64,000 nucleotides of DNA, taken from NCBI RefSeq assembly GCF_002150765.1, contig NZ_MUYM01000004.1:62001-126000 (forward strand). The letters run 5' to 3'. Below the pieces are notes generated by a model, which saw nothing but the letters and a program-made list of their open reading frames with translations, made no database searches and had not been told where the DNA came from. Of this stretch, positions 24,052-32,817 are shown piece after piece. This stretch comes from Lentzea kentuckyensis (GTDB lineage Bacteria > Actinomycetota > Actinomycetes > Mycobacteriales > Pseudonocardiaceae). The position numbers were made by a program, and so were the translations under genes. The first letter of the stretch is position 1. Every line of letters starts with the position of its first letter.

Positions 24052-24863
24052 TTGACTGCTCCCAACGAAAGGCCCTGGACCAACTTGTCCTGGGCGGCGA
24101 ACCCGGCGATGAGCACCGGCAGAGAAACCACGACGGCCGCGGCGCAGACCTTGGCCAGGAACAGCCCCTGTGACGTCACGAACCCGGTCAGGTACACGGG
24201 CGCGGTACCGGCGACGACACCGGTCAGCACCCGCGCGAACAACAGCTCGTTCCAGCTGAAGATGAAGCAGATCAACGCCGTCGCCGCGATCCCGGGCATC
24301 GCGATCGGCGCCACCACCCGGCGCAGGATCGTGATCAGCCCGGCCCCGTCGATCGACGCCGCCTCGAGGATCTCGCGCGGCACCTCCGACAGGAACGACC
24401 GCATCAGCCACACCGCGATCGGCAGGTTCATCGAGCAGTACAGCAGCGTCAGGAACGAGATGTTGTCGAGCATCCCGGCGAACTGCGCGATCAGGTAGAT
24501 CGGCAGCAGCGCCGCGACGACCGGCATCATCTTGGTGGACAGGAAGAAGAACAGGACGTCGGTCCACTTCTCGACCGGCTTGATCGACAACGCGTACGCG
24601 GCCGGGATCGCCAGCAGCAGCACGATGATCGTCGACCCGATGGACGCGCTGAACGAGTTGAGCAACGGCGGCCACGCGCCCCCGTCGAAGAACTCCGCGT
24701 ACCCGTCCAGCGTCAGCGGTGCCGCCAGCGAAGGCGGGTTGGTGGCCGCGTCCGTCTCGCTGTGCAGCGAAGTCAGGAACATCCACGCCACCGGCGCGAA
24801 GAACACGAGGCCGCAGAACCAGGCCAGCACACCCATGACGCGGCCACCCAACGTCTGCTTCAT
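24048..24863 (-). CDS. Carbohydrate ABC transporter permease (MalG type)
   Basis: The 271-residue protein has six predicted TM segments and the EAA loop EILEAASIDGAGLITILRRVV (landmark EAASIDGAG), which contacts the ATPase. It is the second of two permeases of a CUT1-type importer and overlaps both neighbours by 4 bases. No ATPase is encoded nearby; in actinomycetes a shared ATPase (MsiK) commonly serves such systems. Confidence 0.92.
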   Translation of the reverse strand: MKQTLGGRVMGVLAWFCGLVFFAPVAWMFLTSLHSETDAATNPPSLAAPLTLDGYAEFFDGGAWPPLLNSFSASIGSTIIVLLLAIPAAYALSIKPVEKWTDVLFFFLSTKMMPVVAALLPIYLIAQFAGMLDNISFLTLLYCSMNLPIAVWLMRSFLSEVPREILEAASIDGAGLITILRRVVAPIAMPGIAATALICFIFSWNELLFARVLTGVVAGTAPVYLTGFVTSQGLFLAKVCAAAVVVSLPVLIAGFAAQDKLVQGLSLGAVK

Positions 24864-25804
24864 CGCGCCTCCTCCCTGAACAGCGAGGACACCACGCGCA
24901 ACGCGAACGTCGCGATGGCGATCGACCCGGCGACCACGATCACGCCGGCCGCGGACGCCTCGCCGTACTCGTGGGCCTGGTAGAAGGTCTGGTAGATCAT
25001 GTACGGCAGGTTCGCCGTGCCCAGACCACCGGACGTGATCGTGAAGACCGCGTCGAAGTTCTGCACGATGTAGATCGACCCGAGCAACCCGCCGAGCTCC
25101 AGGTACTGCCGCAGGTGCGGGAACGTCAGGTACCGGAAGATCTGGAACGGTGACGCGCCGTCGATCCGGGCTGCCTCAACAGGTTCGACCGGCTTCGACT
25201 GCAGTCCCGCCAGCAGGATCAGCATCATGAACGGCGTCCACTGCCACACCAGCGACAACACGACAGCGCTCATCGGCATCGAGCTGATCCAGTCCGGCTG
25301 GGCCGAGAAGCCCAGCCAGTTCAGGATGCCGTTGAACAGGCCGTACTCCGGGTTGTAGAGCACGTGTTTCCAGATCAGTGCCGCCGCCACCGGAACCACC
25401 AGGAACGGCGCGATCAGCATCGTCCGGACGAACCCGCGGCCCCGGAACTTCTTGTCCAGCAACAACGCCAGCCCGAGACCCAGCACCAGGCTGATCAGCA
25501 CCACGGACGCCGTCAGCACGATGGTGTTCACGATCGACGACCGCAGGTCCGGGTCGGTGAACACGTTGACGTAGTTGTCGAACCCGGCGAACCCGCGGTT
25601 GGTCGGGTCGAGCGAGTTCCACTTCATGAACGAGATGACCAGCGTCGCCACGAACGGCAGCTGCGTCACGACGATCAGGAAGATGAGCGCGGGCAGCAAC
25701 GGCGCCCGCCTGGCCCACTTCGGGTACCTGGTGCGGGGGACGGGAGGCGGCCGGTCCACCACCGACCGCTCCTCTCCCTTCACCGAGGTGTCGAGGACAG
25801 CCAT
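24860..25804 (-). CDS. Carbohydrate ABC transporter permease (MalF type)
   Basis: The 314-residue protein has a cytoplasmic N-terminal extension (RTRYPKWARRAP), six TM segments and the EAA loop PVEAARIDGASPFQIFRYL (landmark EAARIDGAS). It pairs with the MalG-type protein downstream as the membrane channel of the polyol/sugar importer. It starts directly after the binding-protein gene with a one-base gap. Confidence 0.92.
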   Translation of the reverse strand: MAVLDTSVKGEERSVVDRPPPVPRTRYPKWARRAPLLPALIFLIVVTQLPFVATLVISFMKWNSLDPTNRGFAGFDNYVNVFTDPDLRSSIVNTIVLTASVVLISLVLGLGLALLLDKKFRGRGFVRTMLIAPFLVVPVAAALIWKHVLYNPEYGLFNGILNWLGFSAQPDWISSMPMSAVVLSLVWQWTPFMMLILLAGLQSKPVEPVEAARIDGASPFQIFRYLTFPHLRQYLELGGLLGSIYIVQNFDAVFTITSGGLGTANLPYMIYQTFYQAHEYGEASAAGVIVVAGSIAIATFALRVVSSLFREEAR

Positions 25805-25805
25805 C

Positions 25806-27155
25806 TCACTGCCCCTTGTACTTCGCGGCGACCTTCTCCGCGAGCCCCTGCCCGTTGTTCAGCGCGTCGTCCACCGACACCGCGCCCGCGATCGCCGAGC
25901 TGATCTGCTGCGACACCTGCGTGCCCAGGTCGGTGAACTCGGGGATGCCGACGAACTGGATGCCGGGAGCCGGCCGCGGCTGCACACCGGGGTCGAGCGG
26001 CTTCGCGCCCTTGATCGCGGCTTCGGCCTGCGCGGAGAACGTCCCGGAGGACTGCTTGTACTCGGCGCGCTGGTAGGTCGACGACCGCTTGCCGTCCGGC
26101 AGCTTCGACCAGCCGAGGTTCTTGCCGACGAGCTCCTCGTAGCCCTTGCCGGACGCCCACGAGATGAACTTCCAGGCCGCGTCCTGCTTCTTCGAAGCCT
26201 TCTGGATGCCGAAGGCCCAGGTGTAGAGCCAGCCGGACGAGTCGGTCTTCACGACCGGCGCCTGGGTGAAGCCGAGCTTGCCCTTGACCGGCGAGTCGTT
26301 GGCCTCCAGCAGACCGGCGGCGACCGTGGCGTCGTACCACATCGCGACCTTGCCCTGCGTCATGTTGTTCAGGCACTCGGCGAACCCGGCCTGCGGAGCG
26401 CCCGCCTCGCCGTAGTTGCGCACGAGGTCGACGTAGAACTTGGTGGCCTCCTTGAACTCCGGCGCGTTGACCTGCGCCTTCCAGTCCTTGGTGAACCACG
26501 TGCCGCCGAAGGTGTTCACGACCGTCGTCAGCGGCGCCATGACCTGGCCCCAGCCCGGCTGGCCGCGCAGGCAGATGCCGCGCACCTCGGGCGTGGCGAC
26601 CTTCTGCGCCGCTTCCGCGACCTGCTGCCAGGTCGGCTTCTCCGGCAGCGTGACGCCCTTGGCCTCGAAGATGTCCTTGCGGTACATGAGGAACGACGAC
26701 TCGCCGTAGAACGGCTGCGCGTACACCTTGCCGTCCGCGGCGGTGAGCGACTGCTTGATCGGCGGCAGGATGTCGGCCTGGTCGAACGCGCTGTCCTTGG
26801 CCACGAAGTCGTCCATCGGCGCGAGCCAGCCGTTCTTGGCGTACATCGGCGTCTCGTAGTTGGAGATCGTCGCCACGTCGTACTGCCCGGCCTGGCTGGA
26901 GAAGTCCTGGCTGATCTTGTCCCGGACGTCGTTCTCGGGCAGCACGGTGAAGTTCACCTTGATGCCGGTGTCCTTGGTGAAGTTGTCCGCGGTGAGCTTC
27001 TGCAGGTCCTGCATCTGCGGGTTGTTCACCATCAGGACGTTCACCGAGTCCGAACCGCTGCCCCCACCACCTCCAGCGCCCGCGCAGGCGGAAGCCAGAA
27101 GCAGCACAGCGGTGGCGGCCCCGAATGTGCGAAGGGGTGTGCGGATCGACAACAT
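25806..27155 (-). CDS. Sugar/polyol-binding lipoprotein
   Basis: The 449-residue protein begins with a lipoprotein signal peptide ending LLASACAGAGGG, with the lipid-attachment Cys near residue 24. The mature part is a family 1 extracellular solute-binding protein (VLMVNNPQMQDLQ, KVNFTVLPENDVRDK, and the hinge segments AMWYDATVAAG). It would capture the polyol or sugar outside and hand it to the two permeases. GGAAGGAAAG precedes the ATG. It is the first structural gene after the DeoR regulator, 87 bases downstream. Confidence 0.92.
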   Translation of the reverse strand: MLSIRTPLRTFGAATAVLLLASACAGAGGGGGSGSDSVNVLMVNNPQMQDLQKLTADNFTKDTGIKVNFTVLPENDVRDKISQDFSSQAGQYDVATISNYETPMYAKNGWLAPMDDFVAKDSAFDQADILPPIKQSLTAADGKVYAQPFYGESSFLMYRKDIFEAKGVTLPEKPTWQQVAEAAQKVATPEVRGICLRGQPGWGQVMAPLTTVVNTFGGTWFTKDWKAQVNAPEFKEATKFYVDLVRNYGEAGAPQAGFAECLNNMTQGKVAMWYDATVAAGLLEANDSPVKGKLGFTQAPVVKTDSSGWLYTWAFGIQKASKKQDAAWKFISWASGKGYEELVGKNLGWSKLPDGKRSSTYQRAEYKQSSGTFSAQAEAAIKGAKPLDPGVQPRPAPGIQFVGIPEFTDLGTQVSQQISSAIAGAVSVDDALNNGQGLAEKVAAKYKGQ

Positions 27156-27242
27156 CGTCTTTCCTTCCGGGGAGGTTCCGGGCGCGCTGAAGACAGCCCG
27201 GTTTTTTCGGGGGCGGGCTTTTTCGGGGTGGCCGGAAAGTGC

Positions 27243-28004
27243 TCAGGCTCTGAGCACTTTGGGACCGAGCAGGGCGTAACGATGGGCCTCATGTGCGGAA
27301 AGGCCGGAATCGGTGACGATCGCCTCCAGGTCGGCGACCTCGGCGAACCGGTGGAAGCTGGACACGCCGAACTTGGTGTGCGTGCCGACGAAGATCTTCC
27401 GCCGGGCCGAACTGAGCGCCTTGGCCTTCACCGCGCCGACCGCCGGGTCGGGCGTCGTCAGGCCGTGCTCGCGGGAGATGCCGTTCGCGCCGATGTAGGC
27501 GAGGTCGATCACCATCTCGCCCAGCATCCGGGTGGTCCAGTGGTCCACTGTGGCCAGTGTGTGCCCGCGGACCCTCCCACCCAGCAACAGAACCGTGCAG
27601 GACGGGTGCTCGGACATCGCCGCCGCGGTCGGCAGCGACGCGGTGATGATCGTGAGCGGGTTGGAGGTGGGCAGCGCCTCCGCGACGAGTTGCGGCGTGT
27701 AGCCCTCGTCGATGAACACCGTCTCGGCGTCGTCGATCCGTTCGGCCGCGGCCTTCGCGATGCGCCGCTTCTCCGGCACGTGCGACCCGGACCGGAACCG
27801 GAGACCGGTCTCGAAGCCGGCGCTCTCGACCGGGACACCGCCGCCGTGCGTGCGGCGGACCAGGCCGTGCTCGTCGAGCACGCGCAGGTCGCGCCTGACC
27901 GTTTCGGGGGCGACGCGCAGTTCCTGCGCCATCTCCACCACGTCGACCCGGCCGTCGGCGCGGGCCCTGGCCAGGATGCGCCGCTTGCGTTCCTCGGCTC
28001 GCAT
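27243..28004 (-). CDS. DeoR-family transcriptional repressor
   Basis: The 253-residue protein has an N-terminal DeoR winged helix (VDVVEMAQELRVAPETVRRDLR; landmarks MAQELRVAP and TVRRDLRVLDEHG, then RRTHGGG) and a DeoRC sugar-phosphate isomerase-like sensor domain with FIDEGYT, LLGGRVR, AYIGANGIS and DHTKFG-like GTHTKFG. Ligands are usually phosphorylated sugars. It leads the polyol-uptake operon, and a palindrome lies about 70 bases upstream of its start. Confidence 0.92.
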   Translation of the reverse strand: MRAEERKRRILARARADGRVDVVEMAQELRVAPETVRRDLRVLDEHGLVRRTHGGGVPVESAGFETGLRFRSGSHVPEKRRIAKAAAERIDDAETVFIDEGYTPQLVAEALPTSNPLTIITASLPTAAAMSEHPSCTVLLLGGRVRGHTLATVDHWTTRMLGEMVIDLAYIGANGISREHGLTTPDPAVGAVKAKALSSARRKIFVGTHTKFGVSSFHRFAEVADLEAIVTDSGLSAHEAHRYALLGPKVLRA

Positions 28005-28072
28005 GTCACCTGCCCACTCGGCTACAAAGTTTGCCCGTTCGGGCCGTGCCTAGATGAAACACCCTCGGCACA

Positions 28073-28090
28073 TTGTGGTCGCCACCACAA
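28073..28090. promoter_or_regulatory. Candidate DeoR operator
   Basis: TTGTGGT (28073-28079) and ACCACAA (28084-28090) form a perfect 7-bp dyad with a 4-base spacer, 69 bases upstream of the deoR-like start codon. This position fits autoregulation and control of the whole operon. Confidence 0.5.
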
Positions 28091-28130
28091 CTAAACGAGA
28101 TGCTGCCCGATTTTTGCCCGGTTCACACGA

Positions 28131-28163
28131 CGAAAGCCGCGCCCACCTGCGGCGCGGCTTTCG
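28131..28163 (-). terminator. Terminator of the GH13/ABC operon
   Basis: A perfect 13-bp stem (28131-28143 with 28151-28163) with a 7-base loop lies 36 bases beyond the glucosidase stop codon on the minus strand. Confidence 0.7.
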
Positions 28164-28198
28164 GGCGTGCCCGAATGAACAGTCCGAATGGCCCGTTT

Positions 28199-29680
28199 CT
28201 AGCCCAACCAGGCAGCGGCGTCGGCTGGCAGTTGACCGTTCACCAGCGGAACGCTCGTCAACGTCGGCAGGCCGGGCAGGTCGATCGGTCCGTCCGACAG
28301 GTTGACCACGCAGGTGTGGCTGCCGCGTTTGAACGCCAGCACGTCCGGGCCGAGGTCGAGCCACTCCAGCTCACCGTCGATCGCGCGACGCCGCGCGAAC
28401 ACCCGCCGGTACAGCTCGAGCATCGATTCAGCATCGCCGGTCTGCGCCGCGACCGAGAACTGCTGCCAGCTTTCCGGCTGCGGCAACCAGCTCGGACCGT
28501 CCTCGGCGGACCAGGGGAGTGGCACGCGGCAGCCGTCGCGGCCCCGGTCGGTGAAGCCCGAGCGGTGCCACACCGGGTCCTCGCGCAGCTCGTCCGGCAG
28601 GTCCTCGACCTCCCAGAGCCCCAGCTCCTCGCCCTGGTAGACGTACACGCCACCGGGCAGCGCGGCGGTGAGCATGATCGCCGCGCGGGCCCTGCGAGTG
28701 CCCAGCTCGAAGTCGGTCGGGGCGCCGTGTTGCCGGTCCGCGAACGAGAATCCGGTCTTCTCGCGGCCGTAGCGGGTCACGTGCCGGGTGACGTCGTGGT
28801 TCGACAGCACCCAGGTCGGCGGCGCGCCAACGGGTTCGTGTGCGGCCAGCGTGCTGTCGACGACGCTGCGCAGCTCCCGGGCGTTCCAGGGGCAGCAGAG
28901 GAAGTCGAAGTTGAACGCGCTGTGCATCTCGTCCTGGCGCAGGTACCTGGCGAACCTGACGGGGTCCGGCAGCCACATCTCGCCGACGAGGATGCGTTCG
29001 CCGTCGTACTCGTCCACGACCTTGCGCCACTTGCGGTAGATCTCGTGCACGCCGTCCTGGTCGGAGTACGGGAGGTCCGCGTCGGGCTTCGAGAAGTCCT
29101 TGACCAGGCCGTCCGCCACGTCGATGCGGAACCCGTCGACGCCGCGGTCGAGCCAGAACCGCAGGATGTCCTCGAACTCGGCCTCGACGGCCGGGTTCTC
29201 CCAGTTGAAGTCCGGCTGCTCGGCGGCGTAGAGGTGCAGGTACCAGCGGCCGTCGGCGAGCCTGCTCCACGCCGGGCCGCCGAAGCGCGACTGCCAGTCG
29301 TTCGGGATCTCCTCAGAGTCCCTGATGTGGAAGCGATCCCACAGGCCGTCCCTGAACCACGGGTGCTGGTCGCTGCAGTGGTTCGGGACGAGGTCGATGA
29401 TGATCCGGATGCCGAGCCCGTGCGCGTCCGCGATGAGTTTCTCGGCGTCGGCGAGCGACCCGAAGACCGGCTCGATGTCGCGGTAGTCCGCCACGTCGTA
29501 GCCGCCGTCGGCGAGCGGGCTCGGGTACCACGGGTTGAGCCAGATCGCGTCGAAGCCGAGGCTCGCGATGTGCTGGAGCTTGGCGCGGAGGCCGGCCAGG
29601 TCGCCGACGCCGTCACCGTTGCCGTCCGCGAAGCTGCGCAGGTAGACCTGGTAGATGGATGCGTTGCGCCACCAACTCAT
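28199..29680 (-). CDS. GH13 alpha-glucosidase / oligo-1,6-glucosidase
   Basis: The 493-residue cytoplasmic protein is a complete GH13 enzyme: YQVYLRSFADGNGDGVGDL at the start, region I DLVPNHCSDQH, region II GFRIDVADGL with the nucleophile Asp, region III ILVGEMW with the acid Glu, and region IV LSNHDVTRH with the stabilising Asp. The DGNGDGVGDL calcium loop and the IDVAD motif fit alpha-1,4/1,6-glucosidases. It is the last gene of an ABC-importer operon with a LacI regulator, so the cargo is probably an alpha-glucoside. AAAGGA precedes the ATG by 6 bases. Confidence 0.9.
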   Translation of the reverse strand: MSWWRNASIYQVYLRSFADGNGDGVGDLAGLRAKLQHIASLGFDAIWLNPWYPSPLADGGYDVADYRDIEPVFGSLADAEKLIADAHGLGIRIIIDLVPNHCSDQHPWFRDGLWDRFHIRDSEEIPNDWQSRFGGPAWSRLADGRWYLHLYAAEQPDFNWENPAVEAEFEDILRFWLDRGVDGFRIDVADGLVKDFSKPDADLPYSDQDGVHEIYRKWRKVVDEYDGERILVGEMWLPDPVRFARYLRQDEMHSAFNFDFLCCPWNARELRSVVDSTLAAHEPVGAPPTWVLSNHDVTRHVTRYGREKTGFSFADRQHGAPTDFELGTRRARAAIMLTAALPGGVYVYQGEELGLWEVEDLPDELREDPVWHRSGFTDRGRDGCRVPLPWSAEDGPSWLPQPESWQQFSVAAQTGDAESMLELYRRVFARRRAIDGELEWLDLGPDVLAFKRGSHTCVVNLSDGPIDLPGLPTLTSVPLVNGQLPADAAAWLG

Positions 29681-29691
29681 CTGGTGTCCTT

Positions 29692-30525
29692 TCAGCCTTT
29701 TACGCCGCCCGCGGTGAGCCCCGCGAGGATGTGCCGCTGGAACGCCAGGAACAGCGCCACCATCGGCAGGCTCGCCAGCACGAGGCCGGCGAGCAGGAGG
29801 TTGATCGGGGTGTCCGGGGCGAAGCGCTGCAGCGCCACGCTGAGCGTCTGCTTCGCCGGGTCGGGGAACACGAGCAGCGGCCAGATGAAGTCCTTCCAGG
29901 CCGCGACGACCGCGAAGATCGAGACGACGGCGAGGATGGGCCGCGAGATCGGCAGGACGATCCTGGTCAGTGTCGTCCAGGTGTTCGCGCCGTCGATCCT
30001 GGCCGCTTCCAGCAGTTCTTCGGGGATCTGGTCGAAGAACCGCTTGAGCAGGTAGACGTTCAGCGCGTTCGCCGCGGCCGGCAGCCAGATGCCCGCCGGG
30101 TTGTTGAGCAGGCCGAGGTCGGTGAGCGTGAGGTAGACCGGCACCAGCACGGCCGTCGACGGCAGCATCAGCGTGGCCAGCATCAGGCCCATGACCAGGT
30201 TGCCTCCCCACGGCCTCAGCTTGCTGAGCGCGTAGGCCGCGGGCACGATCACGGCCATCTGCACGGCCCACGCGCCGATCGCGACGACGAACGTGTTGAG
30301 GAAGAACCGGCCGAGGTCCATGTAGTTCCAGGCGTCGGCGTACGCACCGGGTTCCCACGTCCGCGGCAGGATCGTCGGTGGTTGCCGCGCGAGTTCGGCC
30401 GGCGGCTTGAACGCGCCGAGCAGCACCCAGACCAGCGGGAGCAGGAACGCGGCGGTGAACAGGACCAGCGTGATCGTGAGGACGATCCAGTAGGTTTTTC
30501 CGGTTCCCCTGGTGAGAGTCCTCAT
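29692..30525 (-). CDS. Alpha-glucoside ABC permease (MalG type)
   Basis: The 277-residue protein has six TM segments and the EAA loop EELLEAARIDGANTW. It ends with RHILAGLTAGGVKG, the usual C terminus of MalG-type CUT1 permeases. It overlaps the MalF-type gene upstream by 4 bases (ATGA) and is followed 11 bases later by the glucosidase gene. Confidence 0.92.
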   Translation of the reverse strand: MRTLTRGTGKTYWIVLTITLVLFTAAFLLPLVWVLLGAFKPPAELARQPPTILPRTWEPGAYADAWNYMDLGRFFLNTFVVAIGAWAVQMAVIVPAAYALSKLRPWGGNLVMGLMLATLMLPSTAVLVPVYLTLTDLGLLNNPAGIWLPAAANALNVYLLKRFFDQIPEELLEAARIDGANTWTTLTRIVLPISRPILAVVSIFAVVAAWKDFIWPLLVFPDPAKQTLSVALQRFAPDTPINLLLAGLVLASLPMVALFLAFQRHILAGLTAGGVKG

Positions 30526-31379
30526 CCGTCGGCCTTCTTCGTGATCTTCAGGTAGAGGAAGGAGAAGACGCCCAACACCGCGAACAGGATCAGGCTCAGC
30601 GCGCTCGCGGTGCCGAAGTCGTTGTAGTAGAAGGCGTAGCGGTACAGCAGGAGCAGCACGGTGACCGTGGACTCCTCCGGCCCGCCGCCGGTCATGACGA
30701 ACGGCTCGGTGAAGATCTGCATGGTCGCGACCACCTGCAGGAGCAGCAGCATGAGGATGACGAACTTGGTCTGCGGGATCGTGACGTGCCAGACCTTCTT
30801 GAGGATGCCGGCGCCGTCCAGGTCCGCGGCCTCGTACAGCTCGCCGGGGATGGTCTGCAGCGCGGCCAGGTAGATCAGCGTGGCCGAGCCCATGTTCGCC
30901 CACGTGATCACCAGGACAAGGCTGATCATGCTGGTGTCGCTGGAGTCGAGCCACTGGCCCGTGGGCAGGTTCAGTCCTCTGAGGACTGAATTGAACAGGC
31001 CTGGACCCGGGTCGTAGAACCACTTCCACAGCAGGGCCGTGACGACCGGTGGCAGCATCACGGGCAGGTAGACGAGCAGCCGGAAGTACCCCTTGGCGTG
31101 CCGCAGTTCGTTGAGCACCACGGCGGTGAGAAACGGGACGCCGAAACCGATGACCAGCGCCAGCACGGTGAAGTGGAACGTGTTGCGCCACGCCACCCCG
31201 AACAGCGGGTCCGCGAAGAGCCGTTCGAAGTTCTCCCAGCCGACCCAGTCGGGGCTCGTGACGAAGTTGACCTGCTGAAAGCTCAGGACCACCCCGCGCA
31301 CGACGGGCCACCAGGAGAACACCGCGAAAACGACCAGCGCGGCACTGAGAAAGCCGTACGCGGTGACGTGGCGCCGCAT
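30522..31379 (-). CDS. Alpha-glucoside ABC permease (MalF type)
   Basis: The 285-residue protein has six TM segments and the EAA loop GELYEAADLDGAGILKK (landmark EAADLDGAG). MTGGGPEESTVTV before the fifth segment is typical of the family. It directly abuts the binding-protein gene (stop at 31380) and pairs with the MalG-type protein. Confidence 0.92.
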   Translation of the reverse strand: MRRHVTAYGFLSAALVVFAVFSWWPVVRGVVLSFQQVNFVTSPDWVGWENFERLFADPLFGVAWRNTFHFTVLALVIGFGVPFLTAVVLNELRHAKGYFRLLVYLPVMLPPVVTALLWKWFYDPGPGLFNSVLRGLNLPTGQWLDSSDTSMISLVLVITWANMGSATLIYLAALQTIPGELYEAADLDGAGILKKVWHVTIPQTKFVILMLLLLQVVATMQIFTEPFVMTGGGPEESTVTVLLLLYRYAFYYNDFGTASALSLILFAVLGVFSFLYLKITKKADG

Positions 31380-32708
31380 TTACTTCACCTGGGCCAGGAC
31401 GGCGTTGACCTTCGTCTCGGCGTCCTTGAGCAGTGCCGCGTGGTCAGCGTCCTTGTTCGTGAGAGTGGCTTGCACAACGGAGTCGAGGATCGCGTAGACC
31501 TGCTGTGCCTGCGGCGGTTCGAGCGAGCCCTTGGTCTTCTCCGAACCGTCCACATAGGCCTGGAAGTTCTGCACCGGCATGGTGGCGAACTTGCCCTTGA
31601 GCTCTTCCTGCTTCTTGCGCGGCTCACCGGTCCAGATGTCGGCGATCGGCGGGATCGGCAGGCCGACGGGCTGGCCGCGATCCTTGTACTTCTGCAGGTT
31701 GCCCTCGAGGCGGTCAGGGTTCAGGTACTTCCACTGGATCCACTTCAGGCCGGCCTTGATCTTCTCGGGCGTGGCCTTGGGGTTGATCATGTAGCCCTCG
31801 CCGCCGAGCAGAGTGCCTTTCTGCTCCGGGATCGCGGCGAGTCCGTAGTCGTCGTACTTGCCCTTGAACTGGTTGACGATCGCGGCGACGTTGTCGGGCG
31901 CGGCGAGGTACATGCCGAGCTGGCCGGCGCCCATCATGTTCTGCACGTCGCCGATCTCCAGGAGCTGCTTCTCGCCCATGGAGTTGTCGTCCCAGCGCAT
32001 CTCCTTGAGGCGGCGCAGGACTTCCTTGCCCTTGTCGTTGTTGAAGTCGGCCTTGTAGGTGTCGCCGTCCTTGCGCGCGATGTCACCGCCGACGGACTTC
32101 ATCCAGGTGGTGAAGTGCCAGCCGCCCTGGTTGCTCTTGCTGTACTCGGCGAATCCCGTGACGCCGGCGTCCTTGAGCTTCTTGGCGGCTTGCCTTACCT
32201 CGTCCCACGTTTTCGGTGGCTGGTCGGGGTTCAGGCCGGCCTTGGTGAAGTTGGTGCGGCTGTAGAGCAGGCCCATCGTGTAGTTGGCGGTGGGCAGGCC
32301 GTACACCCTGCCGTCGACCGTGAAAACGTCCTTCAGCTCCTGCTTGAGGTCGCCGTAGTACTTGACGTCCTTCACGTAGTCCGTGAGGTCGGCGGCCTGT
32401 TTCCTGGCGATGAGCGCGGCGGGATCGGTGAAGTAGACGTAGAAGACGTCCTCCAGCTGCCCGCCGGCGAGCTTGGCGCTGAACGTCTTCGGGTCCATGA
32501 ACCCCTCGTGCGGCACGAGGTCGATGTCCTGGTTCTGCTTCTCGAACTCCGCGACGTCCTCGTCGAAGACCTTGCGGTCGAACGCCTGGGTCTGCGGCGG
32601 CTGGCCGTTGATGTCGATGGTGACCTTGCCGCCGGGCTCGGTCGTGGAACCGCTCCCACAACCGGCGACCAGGACACAGCCCAGCAGCACGGCAGCGGAC
32701 TTCTTCAT
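31380..32708 (-). CDS. Alpha-glucoside-binding lipoprotein
   Basis: The 442-residue protein starts with a short lipoprotein signal ending VLVAGCGSGS (lipidated Cys near residue 17) and continues as a family 1 solute-binding protein (VFYVYFTDPAALIARKQ, KTWDEVRQAAKKL, GEGYMINPKATPEK). It delivers sugar to the two permeases downstream. It is the first gene of the operon; a single CGCAAG half-site (32796-32801), matching those at the LacI gene, lies about 90 bases upstream. Confidence 0.92.
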   Translation of the reverse strand: MKKSAAVLLGCVLVAGCGSGSTTEPGGKVTIDINGQPPQTQAFDRKVFDEDVAEFEKQNQDIDLVPHEGFMDPKTFSAKLAGGQLEDVFYVYFTDPAALIARKQAADLTDYVKDVKYYGDLKQELKDVFTVDGRVYGLPTANYTMGLLYSRTNFTKAGLNPDQPPKTWDEVRQAAKKLKDAGVTGFAEYSKSNQGGWHFTTWMKSVGGDIARKDGDTYKADFNNDKGKEVLRRLKEMRWDDNSMGEKQLLEIGDVQNMMGAGQLGMYLAAPDNVAAIVNQFKGKYDDYGLAAIPEQKGTLLGGEGYMINPKATPEKIKAGLKWIQWKYLNPDRLEGNLQKYKDRGQPVGLPIPPIADIWTGEPRKKQEELKGKFATMPVQNFQAYVDGSEKTKGSLEPPQAQQVYAILDSVVQATLTNKDADHAALLKDAETKVNAVLAQVK

Positions 32709-32817
32709 GGTGGGGCCGCCCTTCTCGCGAGCGCGTCGATGTGACGGCGACCATAAGTCGTCGTTACATCTGAACGCAATATCTAGACGAAAACTCGCAA
32801 GAAGACGACTGCGCGGT